64,000 bases of DNA from Peromyscus leucopus (GCF_004664715.2 NC_051079.1:54998503-55062502), one strand, 5' to 3'. Shown: positions 10,907-21,715, counted from the first letter of the stretch. Notes: generated from the sequence alone by a model not told the origin. Made by a program: numbers and translations.

Positions 10907-11098
10907 TTCAGAATACTAGCTGAGCCAGTGAGCAGCCACATAAGCAGCATTCCTCCATGGTGTCTGCTTCAGTGCCTGCCTGAGTTCCAGTCCAGACACC
11001 CCACCTGGAAGTGTAATCTGCAGTAAATCCTTTCCTCCCCTAAACTGCTTTTGGTCAAAGTGTTTATCAAAGCAAGAGAAAAAGCAAACTAGAAGCAA
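10907..11098 (-). repeat. Rodent interspersed repeat 'F', partial
   Basis: The reverse complement contains CTTTTGGTCAAAG-type and CCATGGAGGAATGCTGCTTA blocks shared with the copies at 42775 and 59200. Confidence 0.65.
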
Positions 11099-11147
11099 TT
11101 ATTGTGATATATAATTAATGATGGATAGAGGATAAAAAAACATGGTC

Positions 11148-11289
11148 GGGGCTGGAGAGATGGCTCAGAGGTTAAGAGCACTGACTGCTCTTCCAGAGGT
11201 TCTGAGTTCAGTTCCCAGCACCCACAACCATCTGTAGTGAGATCTGGTGACTTCTGTGTACATTAAAAAAAAAAAAAAAAAAAAAAAAA
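11148..11289 (+). repeat. B2 SINE, internally shortened
   Basis: It has the B2 head GGGGCTGGAGAGATGGCTCA to CAACCATCTGTAGTGAGATC, then runs directly to an A-tail, lacking most of the 3' region. CATGGTC flanks both ends. Confidence 0.93.
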
Positions 11290-11678
11290 CCCATGGTCAT
11301 CTCAAAACTTCAGAAAAAGCATTTGACAAACTAGAACACCCTCACACTGAAAACTCAAAAAGCTGGGAATACAAAGAAATTACTTTGCTATAATAAAGCC
11401 TACATATGAAAAGTCCACATTACATTCTCCTCACAGTGCTGACATCAGAAACAAAGCAAACATGGCCTTTCTTGTGTTCATCATAGTACTAATTAAAGCA
11501 ATCAGGCAAGAAAAAAATACAGACAGACAGACAGACAGAGAATATAAATGAACAGATAAGCCAGTTAGAAAGGAAGGATAAAACTGTCCCAGTTTATAGA
11601 CATAATCTTATATAAAGGAAATCCTAGAGATGTCATTAAAAAACAAAACAAAAAGACGGTTGAAGCTAATAAATTCAT

Positions 11679-11885
11679 GGGCTAGAGAGATGGCTCAGCA
11701 GTTAAGAGCACTGGCTGCTCTTCCAGAGGACCTGGGTTTGATTCCCAGCACCCACATGGCTGCTCACAACAGTCTGTAACTCCAGTCCCTTTTCTGATGT
11801 CCTCTTCTGGACTCCACAGGAATCAGGCACACACCTGGTGCACAAACTGACATACAGACAAAACACCAACACATATAAAGGAAAA
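11679..11885 (+). repeat. B2/B3 SINE
   Basis: The GGGCTAGAGAGATGGCTCAG head and TCTGTAACTCCAGTCCC middle are of B3 type; it ends in ACACCAACACATATAAA. Confidence 0.85.
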
Positions 11886-11933
11886 CACTAATATAAATCT
11901 TTTTTTTTGCGGGGGGGGGGGGGGGGGCATTTT

Positions 11934-12076
11934 TCGAGACAGGGTTTCTTTGTGTAGTTTTGGTGCTTGTCCTGGATCTCACTCTGTAGACCAGGCTGGC
12001 CTCGAACTCATAGAGATCCTCCTGGCTTTGCCTCCCGAGTGCTGGGATTAAAGGCATGTGCCACCACTGCCCAGCC
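11934..12076 (-). repeat. B1 SINE
   Basis: This is a complete reverse B1 (GAGACAGGGTTTCTTTGTGT to CCACTGCCCAGCC). A run of about 19 G at 11909 lies upstream, at its A-tail side. Confidence 0.93.
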
Positions 12077-12315
12077 AAAAACTCTTTTCAAAGTGCTATT
12101 AAATTCAGTCAAGTTTGTTGATAGAAAGTAAACATAAGACAAATGTATTGTGTTGATATAACACATGTGAAAAGAAACACAAGAAAACAATATTACTTGT
12201 TACATCACAAAAATAATAAACCAGGAACATTAATAACATGGAACATTATAAGACACAAAGATGGTCTGTGCTCATAGACTGGAAGAATTAATATTGTTAA
12301 AATACCCATATACCA

Positions 12316-12545
12316 GCCAGGTGGTGGTGGGACACGCCTGTAATCCCAGCACTCGGGAGGCAGAGGCAGGTGGATCTCTGTGAGTTCGAGGCCAGCCTGG
12401 TCTACAGAGCTAGTCCAGGACAGGCTCCAAAGCTACAGAGAAATCCTGTCTCGAAAAACCAAAAAACAAAACAAAGAAACAAAGAAACAAAGACAAAAAA
12501 AAAAAAAAAGAAAAAAGAAAAAAAGAAACAAACAAACAAAAAAAC
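12316..12545 (+). repeat. B1 SINE with long A-rich tail, first of three in tandem
   Basis: This is a full B1 ending TCCTGTCTCGAAAAACC and an 85-base AAAC/AAAG tail. ACCCATATACCAG occurs before the head (12303) and again after the tail (12544), where the next B1 begins directly. Confidence 0.93.
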
Positions 12546-12557
12546 CCATATACCAGC

Positions 12558-12697
12558 TAGGTGGTGGTAGCACACATCTTTAATGGAAGCTCTTCGGAGG
12601 CAGAGGCAGGTGGATCTCAAAGTTCGAGGCCAGCTTGGTTTATGGAGCAAGTTCAAAGACAGCCAAGGCTACATGGAGAAACCATCTCTAAAAACCA
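12558..12697 (+). repeat. B1 SINE, second of three in tandem
   Basis: This B1 (TAGGTGGTGGTAGCACACAT) has a degraded middle and starts immediately after the target copy of the first one. Confidence 0.88.
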
Positions 12698-12718
12698 TTA
12701 TATACATACCATATAACC

Positions 12719-12860
12719 ACTGGGCACAGAGGCACAGGCCTTTAATACCAGCATTTGGGAGGCAGAGGCAGGTGGATCTCTCTGAGTTTGATACCAGCCT
12801 GGTCCACACAATGAGTTCAGGATGGCTAGGGCTACATGGTAACCCTGTCTCAAAAACAAA
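12719..12860 (+). repeat. B1 SINE, third of three in tandem
   Basis: This B1 runs from CTGGGCACAGAGGCACAGGC to GGTAACCCTGTCTC and an AAAC tail, 20 bases after the second. Confidence 0.88.
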
Positions 12861-12999
12861 ACAAAACAAAGCAGCAAACATCCATATACCCAAAGCCATC
12901 TACAGATTCAACTCAACAGCCCCCCTGGAAAAAAAAAATCCGTGTTTCGTGTTTCTTTTTCTTCTCCTCTCCCTGTGCCCCTTCTCTTTGTTCCTCCTC

Positions 13000-13103
13000 T
13001 CCTCTTTCTAGGGCTACACACTGTATAGCCCAGGGTGGCCTCGAATTCATGATCCCTCTATCTTCTGCCATCCAAGTGCTGGGATTATAGATGTGCGTTC
13101 CTA
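13000..13103 (-). repeat. B1-like SINE, partial
   Basis: It reads GGGCTACACACTGTATAGCC, then CCAAGTGCTGGGATTATAG: a diverged reverse B1. Confidence 0.7.
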
Positions 13104-13129
13104 TGAAAATCCTTTTTCTTCTCCTCTTT

Positions 13130-13268
13130 CCTTTTTTTTTTTTTTTTTTTTTTTTTTTGAGGTAGGGTCTCACCATGTAGACCAGGTTGGCCTCAAACTA
13201 CAAAAAGATTCATCCACCTCTTCCGCCTCTCCAGTGTTAGCATTAAAGACATGTGCCACCTTGCCTAG
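13130..13268 (-). repeat. B1 SINE
   Basis: A T run of about 26 bases is followed by GAGGTAGGGTCTCACCATGT through GACATGTGCCACCTTGCC. Confidence 0.88.
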
Positions 13269-13340
13269 GGATTAATTTTTAGAGCCTCATTCATGCTAAG
13301 TAAGCACTCAACCAGAGAATCTTCTTTTTAAAACCGATTT

Positions 13341-13574
13341 TCTTAAAGATTTAATTTTGTATGTCTGAGTGTTTTGCCTGCATGTAAGCATGCACATCAG
13401 GTACATCCATGCACGTGCCCTCAGGGGTCAGAAGCCTGGGAGGGGCTGTAGCACACTCCCTACAACTGAGTTACAGGCAGTTTTAAGTTGCCATGTGAGT
13501 ACTGGGATCTGAGAGGATCCATGTCCTCTCAAGAGCAGCCAGCGCTCTTACCTGCTGATTCGTCTCTCCAGCCT
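13341..13574 (-). repeat. B3 SINE
   Basis: It reads TTTGCCTGCATGTAAGCATG, then AAGAGCAGCCAGCGCTCTTA and TCTCTCCAGCC, on the minus strand. Confidence 0.85.
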
Positions 13575-13924
13575 CCTGCCCCCTCCATGGGAATCTTTAG
13601 TAGAAAAAACCACGCCTCAAATTCTTACGGTGTATGGTTTGAAGGTCAATGTCCCCTCTAGGCTCATGTTTGGGGGGCCCTGGAGCCTGCAGAGGGCAGG
13701 GACTGACTGCCAGACGTCAGGTCTCGAAGGGAGGTCTGGGAAGCACTTCTCCTCATCTGCTGCACACTCCTGACATCCTGCTGTTACAGGACTCACAGTT
13801 GAGAGGCAGCTTACTTATGGGGGAAAGGAAATCGCTGACCATCAATTCCTGGGGTTAATGTTCAAAATACTAACAAATGCTAGTAGCTCAATAATAACTG
13901 ATGGCCCTGATTTAAAAAAAACAA

Positions 13925-14100
13925 AGAACCTAACCAAACATTCCAAAGGTGACATGAAATAGTTCATGAACTACATGAAAGCGTGCTCAAATGTCAATCA
14001 TCAATCACTAGGGAAATGAAAATCCAAATGACATGAGAAATCACCTTCCATGTCAGGACTGCCACTCATGCAAACGCCGGGACCCCGGTGGTGGAGGGGT
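13925..14100 (+). repeat. L1 ORF2 3' fragment, old
   Basis: It has the order typical of the L1 ORF2 C-terminal region (GTGCTCAAATGTCAATCATC, ATGAAAATCCAAATGACATG, CTTCCATGTCAGGACTGCC). It is heavily decayed and the frame is not open. Confidence 0.6.
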
Positions 14101-14324
14101 GGAGATAGATGGGTTCCGGAGGACTGCTGGGCCAGCTACCTTAGCTGCAACACTGCGCTCCGAATGCAGTGAAAACCCGTCTCAAGACATGGGGTAGAAG
14201 ATGGCAGCAGACCCTCATGCTGACCGCTGGTCTCTGAGTGTGCACACACACACACAAGTACCCACACACCTACCACACCCACACTTAGAAGGGTTTTGAA
14301 AGAAATGAAGTGATACTATGTAGT

Positions 14325-14593
14325 GGGTAGCCAATTCCAGCTTGGATCTGGAAGTTCCAACCCCCATTGAGACTCTGGCAACTGTCACGCCTACAAGGCG
14401 GGGCCAAGGGAGGCACCTGGAGACCCGAGAGCTGGATGGGCCAGCGCTCTCTCTGGTCCGGGACCCTGAACGGTGGAGGTGGATAGAGCAGAGCTCCAGA
14501 GAACACCGCTGGATTGTGATACACCTTCCCCAGACCCCACAACCTACCTTTCCCTTTTTGTAAGTGACGCTATTAAATAAATGTCCTTTTAAC
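14325..14593 (+). repeat. Bounded CpG-containing interspersed element (family not named)
   Basis: The segment from GTAGTGGGTAGCC to AATAAATGTCCTTTTA is much richer in GC and CpG than its surroundings and ends with AATAAA. An imperfect direct repeat, ACTATGT(A/G)G, flanks it. I believe it is a dispersed rodent element of solo-LTR type but cannot name the family. Confidence 0.5.
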
Positions 14594-15044
14594 TATGTGG
14601 AGTGGCCTTAATAATTTCACCAATAATACTATGTATCTATCATCTACCGTTGTACACATTAGTTCATAAGGTTTCTGTTGCCGCTGTCAGCAGATCTTAC
14701 TTAGTTCTTACAGAAAATGTAACAGAGGCAAGGAGACCTTGTACCCCTGCCTGTGCTGCAGGTTGTCAGGCTGAGAAAGGGAGAGAGCGTCTCTGCAAAC
14801 TGCAGCATCAAGCTGGCAGTGCCCCGACACTGTACCACAGTGCTCTCGGGTAGTTCAACGTCAGAGAGGAGAGAACCGTCCGCCACACGAATCTCAAGTG
14901 CAAACAAATGTGACGTCATGTTAGTGAGCAGCAGTTGGAGGAGAGGGAGGGAGGACACAGGAGAGAGGAGGAGTCCAGAGACAAGGACTGAGAATCTGTG
15001 GGTCACTCTTAAGTGGTCCCTGAGCACAGGAAGTGGGGACTCAC

Positions 15045-15174
15045 CTAGTCGGCTCCGTCTAATCTCTTCTGGTGAGACAGGCCGCAGCTTTCTTTCTGCT
15101 TTGATCTCCTCTAATATTCTTTCATGGAGGCTCCGAGGTCGTGGAGGGGTTGGTTTCAATTTTCTGGCTGAGGC
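15045..15174 (-). CDS. SPIRE1: SPIRE1 coding exon: end of WH2-C and WH2-D (about exon 8)
   Basis: This exon has 130 nt (43 codons plus one base). It starts [20 protein letters not shown] and ends EIRRSRL plus a lone G, with acceptor CCCTTTCAAG and donor [25 protein letters not shown] is the fourth WH2 repeat, and the proline-rich PTPPRPR is the linker before it. The first codon is GCC (Ala), where I recall Val in human. Because it ends in phase 1, it can join either the 14-codon cassette exon at 9636 or, skipping it, the exon at 2657; both restore the frame. Confidence 0.98.
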
Positions 15175-15344
15175 CTTGAAAGGGAAGTGCAATGGTTAGA
15201 GACTTGATTAGCTGTTCTTACTTAATATAGTTATTCATACAGTACAGATTTATGAACTGTACTTCACTGACTGTAACATTGTCCAATAAAAGACTATTCA
15301 AGTCATTTAATAAATTATATACATATAATTCCTTTTGTGTGCTT

Positions 15345-15482
15345 ACACATGAGTGGAGGTCAGACAACAATTCAAGGGAGTGTGTTTACACCTTCCCCTT
15401 TGTGAGGTCCTGGGCAAAGGTCCCAGATCAACCACCAGGCTGGTGGCAGACACCTTTACCTACTGAGCTGTCTCTCAAGCCC
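15345..15482 (-). repeat. B2/B3-type SINE relic
   Basis: The minus strand begins GGGGCTTGAGAGACAGCTCA and continues GTAGGTAAAGGTGTCTGCC, a tRNA-derived SINE head; the rest is diverged. Confidence 0.65.
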
Positions 15483-15637
15483 CAATGTCAAGACTTCTAA
15501 TGCAACAGGAGATTCCTGGGCCTCCCAGTGACTTGATCACATGTGCTCAGGTAAACTCAAGTAGTCAGTTCTGCTAAAGTAATAGCCATGTCCCCTCAAG
15601 GCCACTGTTTTGGAAACTAACTTTACTGCTGTCCTTT

Positions 15638-15740
15638 TGAGACTCAGTCTTATTCTGTAGTCCAGACTGGTATCAAACTTGTGGCAACACCAGCCTCAGT
15701 CTCTAGAGTGTTGAGATTATAGGGCGAACCACAATACCTT
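15638..15740 (-). repeat. Old B1-like SINE
   Basis: It reads GAGACTCAGTCTTATTCTGT, then TCCAGACTGGTATCAAACTT and GTGTTGAGATTATAG. Confidence 0.6.
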
Positions 15741-15769
15741 TCCAAAAGCAACATCTGTAATTCACCACC

Positions 15770-15915
15770 TTGGATTATCATTGTCTTCGGTCTATTAATG
15801 AGGACACCGAGGCTGAGAGAGGCAGGTTAACTGGCTTAGAGCTCAATCAAGCTCGACTGTGGGGCTAGTGTGGACTATCATGTTCCTCTGACCTCTCCCT
15901 ACTGCACCAACATTT
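15770..15915 (+). repeat. MIR SINE
   Basis: The MIR core order is clear: TTATCATTGTCTTCGGTCTA, AATGAGGACACCGAGGCTGA, GAGAGGCAGGTTAACTGGCT, TAGAGCTCAATCAAGC. Confidence 0.8.
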
Positions 15916-16475
15916 CCCCCTTCTTTCAGAAAGATCTAAAAGACTAACTGATTATGCAAGAATCTACAAACTGGAAGAACACTGATTTACCCTCACTGTT
16001 ACTTTACGTACATAGGCCTGACATGGTTTGGTGGGAGCTGGCTACTAAGCCAGGAGGAAAAGAGTAAGGAAAACACAAACAGCATTTCGAACAGTATTCT
16101 GATTCCATGGTTTTTCATTAGGAAAAACCCTGCCAACAGACTGTTAACATAAAAGTGAGTGCACATTTAAGTGTAAAGCAGTGTCAGTGTGACTGTGGTC
16201 TAAGCAGTGTAGTAGCATGATTTGAGTTGGAAAGGCAACTCATGCCAGAAACTACGTGGTATTAGTTTTTAGCTGTTATAGCAGGTATTCAGACAGATTG
16301 TGCACTATGACTCAGACTGCTTCGAGTGAAAACATACCAAATAACTGTATTAAATAAGTGAAGGCATGTCTCTGTGCTTTAGACTGTAATTTACAGGTAG
16401 GCTTCATACTCTCAAGGGAGAGCTTGGTAGAGAGCTACAGACCCATCCCCATGGAGAGTGTGTTAAGTTACATAC

Positions 16476-16562
16476 TGGATTTAAAGGGGGTCTTGATCTG
16501 ATGAAGTCAAGGATGATCTCATGAGCACTCTTTCTTAACCGAGGGGGAATGTCACCATTTAC
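16476..16562 (-). CDS. SPIRE1: SPIRE1 coding exon: WH2-C (about exon 7)
   Basis: This exon has 87 nt (29 codons), phase 0 at both ends. It reads [20 protein letters not shown] then IRSRPPLNP, with acceptor CCTTTTAG and donor GTATGT. It carries the third WH2 helix ([12 protein letters not shown]). Its basic signature continues into the next exon, so this WH2 module is split by an intron. Human SPIRE1 has K where this copy has R in RLRKS. The GTATGT donor is the only one of the nine without A at +3 and +4 or a GTGAGT/GTAGGT form, but it is a common mammalian variant. Confidence 0.97.
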
Positions 16563-16693
16563 CTAAAAGGAGACAAAAGAACAAAAACAAAACAGGTATG
16601 TTAATCAAGAAATTGTCACTGTATGTTCAGTGACTAAGATTCTGACTTCCCAGATGGCACAGGTGTGACTCTGTCTTTCTTAAGGGGTAGGTT

Positions 16694-16825
16694 TTTGAGA
16701 TAAGGTCTTGTGTACCCCAGGCTGGTTTTGAACTTACAGGCAGTGGAAGGTGACCTTGAACCTCCCAACTTCTTGTCTCTACATCCAAAGCGCTGGGGTT
16801 ATAGGCATGTGCCATCACACACGGC
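16694..16825 (-). repeat. B1 SINE, diverged
   Basis: It reads GAGATAAGGTCTTGTGTACC, then CCAGGCTGGTTTTGAACTTA and GGTTATAGGCATGTGCCATC. Confidence 0.75.
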
Positions 16826-17309
16826 TTTGTTTTTCAGTCTTACTTAGACAAAACAGGCTGAACTACCACCTCAGGCCCGGCCCTCCCCCATGACAGCCGC
16901 ACTGGGATCTACCTCACACCACTCCCTTCTCCATGTCTCCTATACTAGGCCAGAAGGCAGCACCAGCAGCAATCACTGGAGAGCCCCGCCCAGCATGTGA
17001 GTGCCAGTACCTAGCTTAGGAAGGGGAGCTGCAGGACCTACGAGCAGAACCAGAGGCCTGATGTGGCATGATCCTTACTTGTGGATTTCCTGGTGTGTAA
17101 ATTTTTTTAAAATCCACCGATATTATACAACTTAATCAGACATTCTTATACTTAGAATTCTACTTCTAATATATCCTTCCTAAATAATCTTCATATGCTT
17201 TTAATATTCTTTCCATCACAACAAGAAGATGAGAAAGTGGAAAAAGTTAAGTTGGCTTGCAAGTTCCAACATCCACACAAACACATCACACGAGTAGCTT
17301 TTCTGGTGT

Positions 17310-17434
17310 TTTTGTTATGTAGCCTAGGCTGGCCTCAAACTGATAGGTAGCTAAGAATGACATCAAACTCCTAATCCTCCTGTCTCCATCTCCCAAGTGC
17401 TGAGATTATGTGCATATGCTACCACTCCTGGCTT
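17310..17434 (-). repeat. B1 SINE, diverged
   Basis: It reads GTTATGTAGCCTAGGCTGGC, then CTCCCAAGTGCTGAGATTAT, on the minus strand. Confidence 0.75.
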
Positions 17435-17756
17435 TCTCTTCAGGGCACACGCACTATCATCGGTTCTCAACCCACTATGGACCAGCACTCATTTTGAGGA
17501 CAGCAGGTAAGTGGACACAAAGTAAGCTAGAGTAGGTAAAAAACACTGCTCCAGGACCAGCAGATCATCTCAGTCCACAGAATACTCGACAAAACAAAAC
17601 AACTGAAGTAAGAAATGATTCCAGGTGGACAAATTGTATATTTAAAGAAAATACAGGAACTTGATCTTATTTTCAGGGTACAATGGCTTACAAATAGAAA
17701 CCTTCTAATATACAAAAAGTGATTCCTTTGAATTATTTTAAAACTACCCTGAACTG

Positions 17757-17925
17757 AGGCTGGAGAGATGGCCGCTCTTCGAGAGGATCCAGGGTTAGTT
17801 CCCAGCACCCACATGGAAGCTCACACCTATCTGTAACTCCAATTCCAAGGCTTCTGACACTCTCACACAGATATACATGCAGGCAAAACACCAATACATA
17901 AAATAAGAATAAATTATTTAAAAAA
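17757..17925 (+). repeat. B2/B3 SINE
   Basis: It reads AGGCTGGAGAGATGGCCGCT (short head deletion) to CCAATACATAAAATAAGAAT. Confidence 0.88.
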
Positions 17926-18343
17926 TAAACAAAGCTATCCTGTGAACTCTGCATTGTTTCTTAAGTAAAAAGTTTTAGGTAGCTGAATTTGAGGTAAAAC
18001 AGATAAAAGTAAGCTGCCACCCATCCAATTCTCACACTGTACAGCCTTCCCTTTGGCAACTCCCTGGAAATGAAGTCTTATTACTCACCCATGCTACACT
18101 TCAGTAGCTGCTCAAAGCTGAGATGGACACTTCTCTGCTAATGCCAAACACTGACAAGGTTGAAAGAACTCTATCATCTGACAATATGGCCCTGGCTCAC
18201 GTAAAGAAAACAGCTTCTTTAGAACCACGTGAAGCTATAATCTTAGAATTAGAATCACATCAAATATGTGTATCTGACTTTCAAACCACAAGATGGCTTA
18301 CAAGTATATTAGACAACCTGGCAGTATTTATTAGTCCTTAGAC

Positions 18344-18537
18344 CGGTGGTTCTCAACCTATGGGTCCCATTCCTTTTGGGGTTCACATATCAGAGATTCT
18401 GCATATCAGATAGTTATATTAAAATTGATAACAATAGCAAAATTAGTTATGAAGTAGCAATAAAAATAATTTTTTAGTTGGTGGTCACCACAGCATGATG
18501 AACTGTATTAAAAGGTTAGGAAGGTTAAGAACCACTG
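18344..18537 (+). mobile_element. hAT-type non-autonomous DNA transposon (URR1-like)
   Basis: The ends CGGTGGTTCTCAACCT and AGGTTAAGAACCACTG are near-perfect 16-bp inverted repeats. The interior (GAAGTAGCAATAAAAATAAT, then GTGGTCACCACAGCATGATG) matches the rodent URR1 family as I remember it. No matching 8-bp target duplication is evident, so the insertion is old or altered. It has no coding capacity. Confidence 0.75.
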
Positions 18538-18697
18538 CCTGTTTACAGACATGTATATCCACTGAGCCAATAATTGTATGGCTAGAACTTATATTAAGAA
18601 AAATTAAAAACAGTAAATCAACAATAAGAGATTAGCTCAACTTTGGTTTGCCCATGTTATAGATTACTTTGGGCTATTAGTAACTGTAGACTGTGGG

Positions 18698-18788
18698 CTG
18701 GGGGCATGGCTTAGTAGTTAAGAGCTCTTGCTGCTCTTCCAGAGGACCTGAGTCCAGTTCCCAGCACCCACACTGAGTGGCTCACAAC
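18698..18788 (+). repeat. B3 SINE, 5' part of an interrupted copy
   Basis: The head is GGGCTGGGGGCATGGCTTAG and it stops at GGCTCACAACTG. The matching continuation (CTATAACTCCAGTTTCAGGG) is found at 19350-19470, so about 560 bases separate the halves. Confidence 0.8.
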
Positions 18789-19349
18789 TGCCAATGTGTG
18801 AGTCCTGGCAGGTGTCAACGCTGGCAGTGATCCAAGAAGAGGTAAGAATGAAAACCTGGTGCCAGGCGGTTCGCTGTCAGATATTTAAATCTCAGTACAA
18901 TTTGGGGAAAGGTTTCCAGGCAACCATCAGTCCAATCAGTCCAATTATAGGTATACAATAAAGCTTAAGGTGTGACAGCATAGAAACTCTTTTACAAAGC
19001 ACATGTGACCATGAGGGTGGGTTCTATAGCCAAAAGGCCTAGAATCTAGTGTGGTCTCTGACCAATAGCATAGAGGTCAACAGGCCATAAAGTACATGTG
19101 ACATCTCCCCTAAGGATGGGTAATGATCTAGGGAGGGAAAAGTCTGGGTTAATCATTTTGGGGAATTTGAGTGATGTCTGCCTCTATAGCAAAAAGGTCA
19201 CCAGGTCCTTAACACAATCCACTCTCAGACTTCTGGGCAGGAAAACAGGTACTTTATCTCCTTCATTGAGAAGAGGCCCCTGTGTTTAACATTCCTGGTT
19301 TTCTTTAATGCTAGTCTGTGAGTACAAGGGCCTCTGTACCCCCAACATG
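18789..19349. mobile_element. Unidentified 560-bp insertion splitting a B3
   Basis: The sequence lies exactly where the two halves of one B3 would join. It contains ATACAATAAAGCTT and starts/ends near TG and CA (TGTGTGAGTCC, then ACCCCCAACA), which is compatible with an LTR. I could not find a clean target duplication and do not recognise the family. Confidence 0.45.
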
Positions 19350-19475
19350 TCTATAACTCCAGTTTCAGGGGATCTGATCCCTCTGGTTTCCAGAGGCACC
19401 TGCCCTCATGTGCATTTACCTACACACAGACACACATATGTACACATGACTAAAATGTAAGACAATAAATCTTTT
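19350..19475 (+). repeat. B3 SINE, 3' part of the interrupted copy
   Basis: It continues the B3 at 18698: TATAACTCCAGTTTCAGGGG, then ACCTGCCCTCATGTGC, to AATGTAAGACAATAAATC. Confidence 0.8.
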
Positions 19476-19903
19476 ACAAATCGTGGACTGCATTAGCTAC
19501 ATAAAATTAGGTAATTTGTGAGAGCAGAAGGGGGACTAGTTGAGGAGAGGGGGAATGAACAAAGAACAGCGATATCGAAGTATGACCATGTCATAGTGAA
19601 CCTTTTGCATGCTAATTAAAAATGAATGAGAAGTGGACTGGAATGTAAAAGCTTTTCACACGCTGTGAACAATGTAGTCAGCAGTACAGACACAGCAGGA
19701 TCTGTAATGTGGCAGAGATGTGCACATGCTCAATCAACAGGGAAGCAGCCACGCAAAACATCACCAGAAAACAATACAAAAAACAACTTTGGTTGCCTCT
19801 AAGAAATAAACACATGAGAGGGCAACTTTTCAAATGCAAACCCTAGTTTCTTCATTTAGAATAATGAAAATGCATTACGTACTTAAATAAATGAACTAAG
19901 ATG

Positions 19904-20100
19904 TCTTAGGGAGAGCACTGGCTGCAGAGGGCCTGGGTTCTACTCTCAGCACCCATGTAGTTGCTCCCAACCATCTGTAACTCCAACTCCAGGGGATCTG
20001 GCACCTTCTTCAGCCCCTTGGACACCAGGTACACACACAGTGCACCTATGTACATGCAGGTAAAGTACTCAAATGCATAAAATAAACAAATAAATCTTAA
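19904..20100 (+). repeat. B2/B3 SINE
   Basis: It reads GGGAGAGCACTGGCTGCAGA (shortened head), then TCTGTAACTCCAACTCC, ending AATAAACAAATAAATC. Confidence 0.85.
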
Positions 20101-20309
20101 AAAAGAAAAAAGAAAAACAGAAATGTGGAACACGAATAAGCTCAAAAGTGAAGGATGTTCAAGGAAGTCAATGCAAACAGCAGTCTGAAAGAAAAGAGCT
20201 AGGGCAGCAGTATCAACAGCAGATAAAACAGATGCCCAGGGAACAGCCATGATAAAACCAGACACTAGGTACTGAAAATCTAACCATTGTAAGTACATAT
20301 GTGCTTGCA

Positions 20310-20470
20310 GCTGGGCACTGGTGGCAGGCACACCTTTAATCCCAGCACTCAGGAGGCAGAGTTTGAGGCTAGTCTGGTCTACAGAGTGAGTTCTAGGACA
20401 GCCAAGGCTATACAGAGAAACCTTGTCTCAAAATAAATAAATAAATGAATGAATGAATAAGTGAATAAAT
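20310..20470 (+). repeat. B1 SINE with AAAT/GAAT tail
   Basis: This B1 has a short internal deletion (GCAGAGTTTGAGGCTAGTC) and a tail expanded into AAAT/GAAT repeats. Confidence 0.9.
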
Positions 20471-21268
20471 AAATATGTACCAAATTACAGTCTAAAATAT
20501 ATGAAGAAACAAACATTGAAAGTGAAATAAACAATTCTAGACTAGTTGGAGACTTTTAAGACTACATTTACAACCATGTATTGAACAGAAGATCAACCAA
20601 GAAAAAGGGAGGGATTTGAACAATTCCATAAATTAACTAGAAGAACTCTTAACCTAGTAACAAAATACTCTCTTTCCCTTCCTTCCTCTGCCTCTCTCTC
20701 CCTCCTACTCTTTTCTGAGACAGACCTTCTGCTTCTACATCCTGAGTATGGGAATCACAAACAGATGTTACCATACCTGGCAACTTGGAATACATATTTT
20801 TCTTAAGGGTAGATGATTTCTCCAGGACAGTGGAAAAAGTCTAAAAATGTAGAGACGTGGTATTACACACTTGTAACCCCAGCCAATAGGGCAGTGAGGC
20901 CACTGCGGCAGTCTCAATGAGAGACGGAGGTGATGGGAGAAGTGGTACACAAAGGAGACATTTCCAAGGCAGAGCTCCCATGATCTGCTGAGGAGCTGAT
21001 GTCCTGTCCTCAGAACACGGCTCAAGGACCTCATTGTGTAGTTATTAATAGATGTGTAGAACAGGATACATAAAACAGCCTGCTTATACCTGATACTGAG
21101 GTGATGAGTTTAAAGACCTCTGATACAGAAAGCTAGAAAGTATGCAATCATTTAGAAGTAGTAATGACACAGAAGACTATTCACAACATGAAACAAGGAT
21201 AATAGGTTATAAACGGAAATCAGCCCATTTTGTCTAATAAAATGCAGAAAGAAGACTGAGGATGTGCT

Positions 21269-21412
21269 GCTCGGCATAGTGGCACATGCTTGACTCCCCA
21301 GCACCCAGGAGGCAGGAGAGGCAGGAGGACCACTCTTGGGTCTGTTTGGTCTACACAGTGGGTTCCAGGCCAGCCAGTGCAACAGAGCAACACCCTGTAT
21401 CAAAACAACAAC
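21269..21412 (+). repeat. B1 SINE, diverged
   Basis: The head is CTCGGCATAGTGGCACATGC and it ends AACACCCTGTATC with an AAC tail. Confidence 0.8.
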
Positions 21413-21480
21413 AATAGCAGTATCTGCCAGACAACAGAGAGGGCGGGGAATGAAATGAATGCAAATGCCAAGCAACATAA

Positions 21481-21711
21481 CTGTCTTAGGGTTTCTACTG
21501 CTTCGATGAGACACCACGACCAAAAAGCAACTTGGGGAGGAAAGAGTTTATTTATTCGGCTTACACTTCAGCACTGCTGTTCGTCACTGAAGGAAGTCAG
21601 GACAGGAACTCAAACAGGGCAGGATCCTGGAGGCAGGAGCTGACGCAGAGGCCACAGAGAGGAGCTACTTACTGGCCTGCTTCCCCTGGCTTACTCAGCC
21701 TGCTTTCTTAA
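21481..21711 (+). repeat. Rodent interspersed repeat 'F', 5' part
   Basis: This is the best-preserved copy (TTAGGGTTTCTACTGCTTCG, AGGAACTCAAACAGGGCAGG, GGAGGCAGGAGCTGACGCAG). It breaks at CAGCCTGCTTTCTTA, and its continuation (TATAAATCCAGACCACCAGC) resumes at 22484. Confidence 0.75.
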
Positions 21712-21715
21712 TTTT

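Larger units (their letters stand above)
9637..15044 (-). other. SPIRE1 intron, 5.4 kb, SINE-rich
   Basis: It contains a CT microsatellite, repeat 'F' (10907), two B2-type copies, six or more B1 copies between 11934 and 13268, a B3 (13341-13574), an L1 scrap (13925-14100) and a bounded GC-rich element (14325-14593). I see nothing recognisable in 9637-10344, 10483-10906 or 14594-15044; 13575-13924 is unassigned. Confidence 0.7.
15175..16475 (-). other. SPIRE1 intron, 1.3 kb
   Basis: It contains a tRNA-derived SINE relic (15345-15482), an old B1 (15638-15740) and a MIR (15770-15915). From 15916 to 16475 I see nothing beyond ordinary intron. Confidence 0.7.

Noticed and set aside
12316..12860. 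CRISPR-like or tandem array
   Set aside because: The three similar units are separate B1 SINEs with A-tails and differing divergence, not direct repeats with spacers.
14701..15192. 163-residue minus-strand frame as a single-exon gene
   Set aside because: Only 15045-15174 is coding (a SPIRE1 exon). The rest is read-through into the introns past clear AG and GTGAGT sites.
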